Origin: Branchiostoma floridae
Lineage: Eukaryota > Chordata > Leptocardii > Amphioxiformes > Branchiostomatidae
Assembly: GCF_000003815.2 (NCBI RefSeq)
Contig: NC_049979.1
Span: forward strand, 33,892,420-33,956,419
Direction of reading: 5' to 3'
DNA length: 64,000 nucleotides
Part shown: positions 55,380 through 64,000 of the stretch, in pieces
Position numbering within the stretch: the first letter of the stretch is position 1
How the letters are laid out: every line of letters begins with the position of its first letter
Translations under genes and position numbers: made by a program
Notes under the pieces: model-generated
What the model saw: the letters and a program-made list of their open reading frames with translations, nothing else
Told to the model about the DNA's origin: nothing
Database searches by the model: none

Positions 55380-57833
55380 CCCTCTTGTTATGCAAAACAC
55401 GAGAAACAACAGAACGGACATCACGAAGCTCTGCAGTGGAGGTATCCTGTCACAATTGGTGAAGAACAACACAAAGGGCGATGCAGTGTTGGATCTTATA
55501 ATAACAAACATGAGAGACAAGTACCAACGTCCTATCATCCTTCCCCCAGTGGGTCTCAGTGACCACTCGTCAGTCCTTTGGTCTCCAGTTGTGAAACCTG
55601 CTGTCAACAAGATCACGAAGAAGACCGTGCGACGGATGGGTGAAGCTGAAATGCATGAGTTCGGGAAGTGGATCACGTCCCACGACTGGTCCGAAGTGCA
55701 CGAAGCAGAAGGAGTAACTGCAAAGGCGGACACCTTTCACGCGACACTTAATGAAGCCATCGAAACCCACTTCCCAACTAAAGTTATCACAATACACAGT
55801 ACTGATAAACCCTGGGTGACACCCCAGATTAAACAGCTCATCAGTCTGCGACAGAAAGCCTTTCACAAACAAGGCAGCGTCACCTGGAAGTTTTACCGGA
55901 ACCTTACTCAACGCGCACCGGCTAGAGCGAAACGAGTCACTACAGTGACCGGGTGGCCTCCCTCAAACATGCTAATCCACGGCGCTGGCATCAGGAGGTA
56001 ATGAACATGGCCAATGTGAGTAAAGGTAGTGCAGAATCCCGGAACTGAACAACGAGGACAACGCAGCCTTTGCAAACATCATCAATGGAAAGTTTGCTGA
56101 AGTCTCTAAAGCACTCCCGGCACTTGATCTCTGTCAGCTGCCCACCTTCCTACCCGCTACAAACCAACTCCCCACCCTGCATGTTTGGGATGTGTATCAG
56201 CGGCTTCTGGCTGTCAAGACGTCAAAGGCACCTGGTCTAGACAATATTCCCCTGAAGCTACTCCGCGAGTTTGCCTGCGAACTGTCTACACCGTTCTGCC
56301 ACATCCTTAACACATCATTCAAGGAGGGAGTTGTACCGAACCAGTGGAAGCAGGCGGTCGTTGTGCTCCTTCCTAAAACGCACCCTGCCAGTTTAGATCA
56401 GCTACGACCCATCTCCCTAACTTCGCAGTTTTCGAAAATAGCAGAGTACTTTGCATTGAAATGGATTCTACATGACATTAAGTTTGACAAGAGACAGTAT
56501 GGCAGCCTTAAAGGTCACTCGACCGTTCACGCCCTAGTCAGCTTAGTGGACAATCTATGTAAAGATACTGATGCTTCAAAATCCATCTGTACCTTGGTGG
56601 CTACTGACTTTTCTAAGGCCTTTGATCGAGTACACCACAACACTGTAATCCTAAAACTGTTAAACAAAGGTCTGAGGCGCGAGTTGATTCCTTGGGTTTG
56701 CGACTTCATTTCCGATAGGAAGCAGTGTGTTCGGTACCGTGGTGCGCTGTCCAGTTGGGAACATCTCTCCTGTGGTGTTGCTCAGGGCACCCTACTCGGT
56801 CCCATCCTGTTTCTGACTCTTATTGACGATGCCGCAGGTAACACCAACATTCCTACGTGGAAGTACGTGGATGACATGAATCTGCTGGAGTCTAGAGCCC
56901 TCCACCAGCCTTCCACCCTTCAACATGAGCTGGACGAGCTACACGCATGGTCTACCAGCAACCACATGCTGTTGAACAGTGGCAAGTGCCTCACCATGCA
57001 TGTGACCTTCTGTCGTAACCCTCCACTACTCCCACCACTGCAGATTCGTGACACACCTTTAGCCGTTGTTCCCAGTCTTAAAGTACTTGGACTACACATC
57101 CAAAATGATCTGAGATGGGACAAACAGGTCGACCAAATGCTGAAGTCCTCATCGAGGAAGCTCTACCTCCTCAAACGGCTAAGAAAGTTCGCTCTGTCAT
57201 CAGCGGACTTGACAACGATCTGCACTGGCTATGTCAGGCCCATCCTTGAATATGCGGCTCTGCATGGTCACCTGGGCTGACACGCACCCAGTCTGACAAG
57301 CTGGAGAGAATACAGAAGCGTGCGTGCCGTATCATCTTAGGCAACGCCTACACAGGCTTCCTTCCCGCACTGCAAACCCTCAGACTTGTAACACTAGCAG
57401 AGAGAAGGGAGCAGCTCTGTCTCAAGTTTGCACGGACATTGCTGAACTCGGAATTCAGAGAATGGCTGCCTGCGACTAGGTTCCAGATCTCCGGACGAGC
57501 CACTAGAAATAGCCACAAACTTAACAGTCATAAGTCTCAAACAAACCGATATAGCAATTCACCGATTCCGTATATGAGCAACCTGCTCAATGCATCCGGT
57601 CCATAATTCCAGCATCAGTCATTATACATATCCATGTCACTAAAATAATACTCCTCTGTGATCAGACAATCGTGCAAACGAAATTTTAACCTATGTATAT
57701 ATGTGTATATAGTACTTATTCCTAGTAATGAGTAATATTTGATTGTGTGTTTCTAATGTAAATTGAATGCAATTCAGTGGTCCCACTGCGAATTTTCAAT
57801 AAAGTCATCATCTCATCTCTCATCTCATCTCAG
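55380..57833 (+). mobile_element. 5'-truncated, frameshifted LINE (CR1/Jockey-like) with RT
   Basis: Starts inside the APE-type endonuclease (LDLIITN, GLSDHSSVLW). The reverse transcriptase frame at 56192-57280 is nearly intact: KAPGLDNIPLKLL, LRPISLTSQFSKI, ATDFSKAFDRVHH, GVAQGTLLGPILF and the catalytic KYVDDM. The frame is lost between 56001 and 56192 and again after 57265, where a shifted frame continues LERIQKRACRIILG to about 57606. The 3' end has AATAAAG and a short TCATCTCATC tail (57805-57831), as in CR1-like elements. Not functional as it stands. Confidence 0.88.
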
Positions 57834-59010
57834 AATAAGACAAAATGCCAGCAAAAACTATATCATATGGTTTGTATTGATCTATTTGGATGGGTCACTG
57901 GGAACGTCGTAATTGTCTTTACAGCAGAGTAGCTGTCATTTTACTGTCATTTATAGCATATCCTTCCTAATTTGGCAACAGACAAGTGCATACATTTGTA
58001 GCAATATAGCAGAATTGTCTTCCGTTTTGTGTAATTTTGTTGTAATCTAAGTCATACTTTTACGTATTACGCAATATCTAAATTATTAGAAATCGCCAAA
58101 ATAACATTACAGTACCGTAGTGAACGAACCCAGTGTCGCACCGGTGCCCCAAGTGGTCGCATTTGCTCCGTTACATCCTGCCACGTTGAGTTTACATCAC
58201 AACCCCTTTTTAACACAGCTTGCTCGTTTAGGAGGAATTGAATTGGTTTTTTTTCAAGTAGTAATGAAAAGTACATGTGTACAAAGTACATTATGTTACA
58301 TATCGCATGAGTAACATAATATAAACGAAAATAACATAAGTGGCTAATCCTAAGTATACGTATGTACTAATGTAGATATCCGTACCCATGGTAACAACAC
58401 ATCTTGTTTATACACAGCAATCATGCAGATAGTACAGGGCAGCTCACCACAGTACTGTTACATAATTAAGTGTAGCACAGCATTGACCAAAACAAGTGTA
58501 CCCGATCAACCGACTAGGTTGTGATAATAAGTACATGTGTCTCCTATCACATGGGTAAGAGTACATTTGACCAGCACAGGGAAGTTGAAACAAGTATGTC
58601 TACAAAGTACAGCTATTCGTGGTGGTGGTAAAAGTACATGTGTCTACTATCACATGGGTAATGGTAATGATACATTTGACAAGCTCAATGAGATTGAGAC
58701 TAGTATCTTAGCTATTATACAAGGAAAAACATACAAGCCTTTTTCTCATGTACATATACAGGCTATTATGCATAACTACTATACTCCACATGATTTCCAC
58801 GATTAACATGGAAGAATATTTGTGATACATGTAGATGGTTACAAAACAACAAGTTATTATTTACAATCAAGACTTTATCTTTTTGACAATGGGTATACTT
58901 CACAGTATGTTATAACACAGTAGCCTGGACTTGAACTATCTCTTATCTACTATGGGTTAAATTTTTTTATGAGTAAGAGCATTGAATTGTTTCAACTTAA
59001 ATGACATTGA
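57834..59010. other. Intergenic with one two-copy tandem repeat
   Basis: 58531-58730 holds two copies of GTACATGTGTCT(C/A)CTATCAC followed by ATGGGTAA and ACATTTGAC. No gene seen. Confidence 0.45.
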
Positions 59011-59013
59011 ATG

Positions 59014-59345
59014 TTATCGAGTCAAAGTAGTTATCAAGACTCTATCACAGGTGTTCGGCAAATCATTGATACTGTGCGAAATGGCGTGTTCCCACGTCCA
59101 TACCTCTATATTCCAAGTTGGATACTCTAATGCTTTGTCAATGAGTGGCAGAAAGTCTTTGTTGCCAGAACTCAGAATAATGGTCCCCCTGTGTCTTTCT
59201 TTTGTTCGACAAAAGAGGTGGCATCGAATGTTAGTTGAGTATCAACACCTTTTTCTTTATTTGCTGCATTTCTATCCTTTACGTCTACGTTCCAACCCTT
59301 TTCCTCCATATTCTTCCACAGTGAATCATTAGGAGGCGGCCTAGA
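59014..59345 (-). CDS. NYN-domain (PIN-like) protein, C-terminal part, frameshifted, cut by gap
   Basis: Minus strand, from the gap edge: LWKNMEEKGWNVDVKDR, KGVDTQLTFDATSF, then after a one-base break at the G run near 59193 GTIILSSGNKDFLPLIDKAL, WNIEVWTWEHAIS and a stop at 59014. This order (EKxVD...D, then SGD-DF-like, then VEVW) is the signature of NYN/LabA-like domains, which are PIN-fold ribonuclease relatives. Here the usual GDxDF reads GNKDF. One more G in the five-base run would restore the frame, so a sequencing error is as likely as decay. The N-terminus lies in the gap at 59346-59884. Confidence 0.6.
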
Positions 59346-59884
59346 NNNNNNNNNNNNNNNNNNNNNNNNNNNNNNNNNNNNNNNNNNNNNNNNNNNNNNN
59401 NNNNNNNNNNNNNNNNNNNNNNNNNNNNNNNNNNNNNNNNNNNNNNNNNNNNNNNNNNNNNNNNNNNNNNNNNNNNNNNNNNNNNNNNNNNNNNNNNNNN
59501 NNNNNNNNNNNNNNNNNNNNNNNNNNNNNNNNNNNNNNNNNNNNNNNNNNNNNNNNNNNNNNNNNNNNNNNNNNNNNNNNNNNNNNNNNNNNNNNNNNNN
59601 NNNNNNNNNNNNNNNNNNNNNNNNNNNNNNNNNNNNNNNNNNNNNNNNNNNNNNNNNNNNNNNNNNNNNNNNNNNNNNNNNNNNNNNNNNNNNNNNNNNN
59701 NNNNNNNNNNNNNNNNNNNNNNNNNNNNNNNNNNNNNNNNNNNNNNNNNNNNNNNNNNNNNNNNNNNNNNNNNNNNNNNNNNNNNNNNNNNNNNNNNNNN
59801 NNNNNNNNNNNNNNNNNNNNNNNNNNNNNNNNNNNNNNNNNNNNNNNNNNNNNNNNNNNNNNNNNNNNNNNNNNNNNNNNNNNN
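59346..59884. other. Assembly gap
   Basis: 539 N. It separates the NYN-like exon from the satellite array, whose left end is therefore unknown. Confidence 1.
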
Positions 59885-62135
59885 GTGGTTGGCCGTTTCG
59901 ACTGGTGTGACATTGTACGGAAGGACTAAAATGCCCTGTAGTATTGTAGTATTGTAGTAGGTCTTGCCGCTACGAGGGTAGCGGGGCATGTCACTTCTCG
60001 TGTACGGGACGACCTGGCCTTTCAGCCGTAAAAGATATTGTGGTTGGCCGTTTCGACTGGTGTGACATTATACGGAAGGACTAAAATGCCCTGTAGTAGT
60101 GTAGTATTGTAGTAGATCTTGCCGCTACGAGGGTAGCGGGGCATGTCACTTCTCGTGTACGGGACGACCTGGGCTTTCAGCCGTAAAAGATATTGTGGTT
60201 GGCCGTTTCGACTGGTGTGGCATTATACGGAAGGACTAAAATGCCCTGTAGTAGTGTAGTATTGTAGTAGATCTTGCCGCTTCGAGGGTAGCGGGGCATG
60301 TCACTTCTCGTGTACGGGACGACCTGGGCTTTCAGCCGTAGAAGATATTGTGGTTGGCCGTTTCGACTGGTGTGACATTATACGGAAGGACTAAAATGCC
60401 CTGTAGTATGGTAGTATTGTAGTAGGTCTTGCCGCTACGAGGGTAGCGGGGCATGTCACTTCTCGTGTACGGGACGACCTGGGCTTTCAGCCGTAAAAGA
60501 TATTGTGGTTGGCCGTTTCGACTGGTGTGACATTATACGGAAGGACTAAAATGCCCTGTAGTATTGTAGTATTGTAGTAGATCTTGCCGCTTCGAGGGTA
60601 GCGGGGCATGTCACTTCTCGTGTACGGGACGACCTGGGCTTTCAGCCGTAGAAGATATTGTGGTTGGCCGTTTCGACTGGTGTGACATTATACGGAAGGA
60701 CTAAAATGCCCTGTAGTATTGTAGTATTGTAGTAGGTCTTGCCGCTACGAGGGTATAGGGGCATGCCACTTCTCGTGTACGGGACGACCTGGGCTTTCAG
60801 CCGTAGAAGATATTGTGGTTGATCGTTTCGACTGGTGTGACATTATACGTATGGTCTAAAATGCCCTGTAGTAGTGTAGTATTGTAGTAGGTCTTGCCGC
60901 TACGAGGGTAACGGGGCACGTCACTGCTGGTGTACGGGACTACCTGGCCTTTCAGCCGTGGAAGATATTGTGGTTGGCCGTTTCGACTGGTGTGACATTA
61001 TACGGAAGGACTAAAATGCCCTGTAGTAGTGTAGTATTGTAGTAGGTCTTGCCGCTACAAGGGTATAGGGGCATGCCACTTCTCGTGTACGGGACGACCT
61101 GGGCTTTCAGCCGTAGAAGATATTGTGGTTGGCCGTTCCGACTGGTGTGACATTATACGAATGGTCTGAATTGCCCTGTAGTAGAGTAGTATTGTAGTAG
61201 GTCTCGCCGCTATGAGAGTAGCGGAGCACGCCACTGCTGGTCTACGCGACGACCTGGGCTATCAGCCGTAAAAGATATAGTGGGTGATCGTCTCGACTGG
61301 TGTGACATTATACGGAAGGTCTAAAATGCCCTGTAGTAGTGTAGTATTGTAGTAGGTCTTGCCGCTATGAGGGTAGCGGGGCATGTCACTGCTGGTGTAC
61401 GGGACGACCTGGGCTTTCAGCCGTAGAAGATATTGTGGTTGGCCGTTTCGACTGGTGTGACATTATACGAATGGTCTGAATTGCCCTGTAGTAGTGTAGT
61501 ATTGTAGTAGGTCTTGCCGCTATGAGGGTAGCGGGGCACGCCACTGCTGGTGTACGGGACGACCTGGCCTTTTCATGCGGTAAAAAATATTGAGGTTGAC
61601 CGTTCCTACTGATGTATTACATTATACGGATGGTCTGAAATGCCCAGTAGTAGTGTAGTATTGTAGTAGATCTTGCCGCTACGAGGGTAGCGGGGCACGC
61701 CACTGCTGGTTTACGGGACGACCTGGGCTTTCAGCCGTAGAAGATATTGTGGTTGATCGTTTCGACTGGTGTGACATTATACGGAAGGACTAAAATGCCC
61801 TGTAGTATGGTAGTATTGTAGTAGGTCTTGCCGCTACGAGGGTAGCGGGGCATGTCACTTCTCGTGTACGGGACGACTTGGCCTTTCAGCCGTAGAAGAT
61901 ATTGTGGTTGGTAGTTCCCACTGGTGTGACATTATACGGATGGTCTTAAATGCCCTGTAGTATTGTAGTATTGTAGTAGGTCTTTCCGCTGTAAGGGTAT
62001 CGGGGCATGCCACTTTTCGTGTACGGGACGGCCTGGGCTTTCAGCCGTCGAAGATATTGTGGTTGGTCGTTTCGACTGGTGTGACATTATACGGATGGTC
62101 TAAAATGTCCTGTAGTATTGTAGTAGGCCTTGGGT
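59885..62135. repeat. 155-bp satellite, about 14.5 copies
   Basis: Units start TGGTTGGCCGTTTCGACTGG at 59886, 60041, 60196, 60351 and so on, exactly 155 bases apart. Left units are nearly identical; the right ones diverge and the last is truncated. Each unit contains a short GTAGTATTGTAGTAG slippage tract and CTACGAGGGTAGCGGGGCAT. No coding frame persists. Confidence 0.97.
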
Positions 62136-62139
62136 ATCG

Positions 62140-64000
62140 GGCACACTGTTCACGTACGTATTCTATTAGGCCAGTGACATGAGATTTGTTACGTTATGGC
62201 CCGTAAAAAGAAATGACTCTTTGACTAGTCATTTCTGCCTTTTATATCAATTATATAATCCAAAATCAGTGTTTTGTTTAATCCTGTAATGACTACCGTA
62301 GGGGTTGAACATTCGCACCACAATTAATTATACTTCTTTTCATGGCGTATTAAGGAGGAACAAGAAAAGTGTAGCGTTGTGTTGTGTTAATGGAAAATGT
62401 CATATTTTTCTGTTGTACTTTGAATGTTTAAATGTCATGGTCCCATGTCTTCGCATGTAGACTGAAATTAGTATCCAAATGGCAAGAACGCACGATTACC
62501 CATATCATTAGAAAAAAATACTTCCAATTTGTATCACAAGGCAGAAAGCAGTCTTCAAATGTCATGTTGCGTTCGAGTCTTAAAAAGTTCTTTCATCCTA
62601 TGAGTGTTTCAATATAGGTACGGTACCTTGTTATTTACAACCTAAGTTCCCATAATGATATCTAAGACCAAGGATCCTGCGTGTAATAAAACATTGGATT
62701 TACACAATTCACAATTGACTTGGATCACTGACGTTCTGTTTAAAATACGTCTGACGTTTTACCATGTCGGAATAATCCTTCATATGTTCTCAACATTTGC
62801 TCGATACTTTGGTATCACTGTAGAGTACCATACATAGATAGAAATCCTCTGTTTTAGTTATTGAAAAGTAACACTTTTCAGTATTGTCGATGGGATACGA
62901 ATGCATGTAATATGCAAAGTTTAACATGTCTGACGGATAAACCGTTACCTGAATGCACATGTACATGCGCAGCTCCAAGTTTATATGTAGGTTATGGAAA
63001 CCAGTCTTATTTCTCTCCACGGGCTTTCACAAGAAAAAAAATACAAACACATTATATGTTTTCGCACTGTTATTGATATCTAGACACGCCGTTGCAATAG
63101 GTTCTATATTCTTTCAAAACATTTGAATTTGAACTTGTTTGGTTTAGATTCTCGATGTTCTTCATAATGCATCATCTATTGAAACAGAGGACGAATAGCT
63201 AGAGACAACACCCTGACAAAGCATATCGCAACGAATTTGGCGGACTTATAATTAACTGACGTGTCGACCTTAGAACACAAAATTGCAGAGCAGTCGGTTA
63301 GTTACGAGTTAACTTTACTTGTCACCAGCCAAACAGCAGTAGCACGGTCCCCAGTTTATTCTATTTCAAAATGGTTAGTTTTAGAGATCATCCTCTTACC
63401 GTTTTCTCGGGCCATTGTATGTTTTCATTTTTATCTACCCGATCACATTAAACGCGGCTTGAAGACATACGAACATCGGTCGATGGGCGTATTACTGTCC
63501 AAAACATCATTTAGAGATCCAAGACCCATCAGCCGATCGATTTCATGCTCTGTGACAAGGAATTTCGTGGGAATTATACATGTATATCTACAGAAAAAAT
63601 TCGAACCCTTTCGCTTACCTCAATCGCATTTTGTTGATAATGAAGATGAAATTCACTTTCATCCATAGAAGATACAATTTTGAAGTGTTCATGTAGTAAC
63701 ATTACCCCTGAAGATGACATCTGAAATATATGTCATATATAGCTCAGAAAATCTTAGCTCAATATTGAAAGGCTGTATATAATCAAAAGTCACTGCATGA
63801 AAAAAAAGAGGTCGATCGGAAGATGGGGTTGACCAAATCGGCTCACACTTGGAGTGTGAGATAGGTATGTAAAACTATAAAAAGCCATGTAATTAAAACC
63901 CTCAAGCTATGTCTACCCACGCTATAAGGTTATGTGTGTTTGTGAGTGTGTGTATGTGTAGAAGACCAGCATTACTCAAGAATACCTGGATGGACTGTAT
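62140..64000. other. AT-rich sequence, no gene seen
   Basis: A 135-codon frame at 63261-63668 is about what chance gives here and has no recognisable motif. Confidence 0.4.

Noticed and set aside
55305..55911. Minus-strand ORFs of 113-142 codons
   Set aside because: Antisense shadows of the LINE endonuclease/RT frames.
59285..59989. 234- and 190-codon minus-strand frames over the 539-base gap
   Set aside because: Nearly all residues are unknown. Only the edge outside the gap was used, in the NYN-like call.
63261..63668. 135-codon ORF
   Set aside because: Length is near chance expectation, and no motif or splice context is visible.

Overview
The window looks like invertebrate chordate DNA, most probably an amphioxus (Branchiostoma); this is inference from content, not a database match. 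Supporting signs are compact receptor genes of kinds known to be expanded in amphioxus (LRR and LRR-Ig membrane proteins, lectin/NHL membrane proteins), genes with GT-AG introns mostly in phase 1, AT-rich sequence, and a heavy load of foldback elements, MITEs, tRNA-derived SINEs and broken non-LTR retrotransposons. Four runs of N (12531-12630, 12757-12892, 12971-13070, 59346-59884) show a scaffolded draft assembly.

Layout. 1-575 is a TG-rich microsatellite. 1570-4053 is a three-exon gene with an N-terminal C2-like domain, carrying a one-base frameshift; the 700 bases before it have a second copy at 22.3-22.8 kb. About 5575-16925 is a large imperfect palindrome whose arms each carry one single-exon LRR membrane receptor (7104-8447 minus, 14542-15885 plus), around a spacer with a 2.3-kb TA-flanked element and assembly gaps. 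18179-20800 (minus) encodes an 873-residue LRR-Ig receptor whose tail holds 14 tandem 17-residue repeats, most with a Y-x-N motif. 24677-25444 (minus) is a long unrecognised ORF. 27404-34034 is a six-exon gene, assembled here from matching splice phases: a type II membrane protein with an NPxY-bearing cytoplasmic tail, a repetitive stalk, a SUEL-type lectin domain and a C-terminal NHL propeller. 34-44.9 kb holds tandem repeats, SINE-like units, a foldback element and fragments of at least two LINE types. 44898-47324 is a rhodopsin-family GPCR locus broken by two inserted palindromic elements and two frameshifts. 49500-53411 (minus) is a three-exon gene for a small single-Ig membrane protein. 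55380-57833 is a 5'-truncated, frameshifted LINE. 59014-59345 (minus) is the end of a NYN-domain protein with one frameshift, next to the 539-base gap. 59885-62135 is a 155-bp satellite.

How the genes relate. Five of the recognisable genes encode single-pass cell-surface proteins with recognition ectodomains (LRR, LRR-Ig, lectin-NHL, Ig) and, in four of them, tyrosine-motif tails (YxN, YxxF, NPxY). This fits a cluster of receptor-type, possibly immune or adhesion, genes in a fast-evolving, transposon-rich region. Ligands and signalling partners cannot be read from the sequence.
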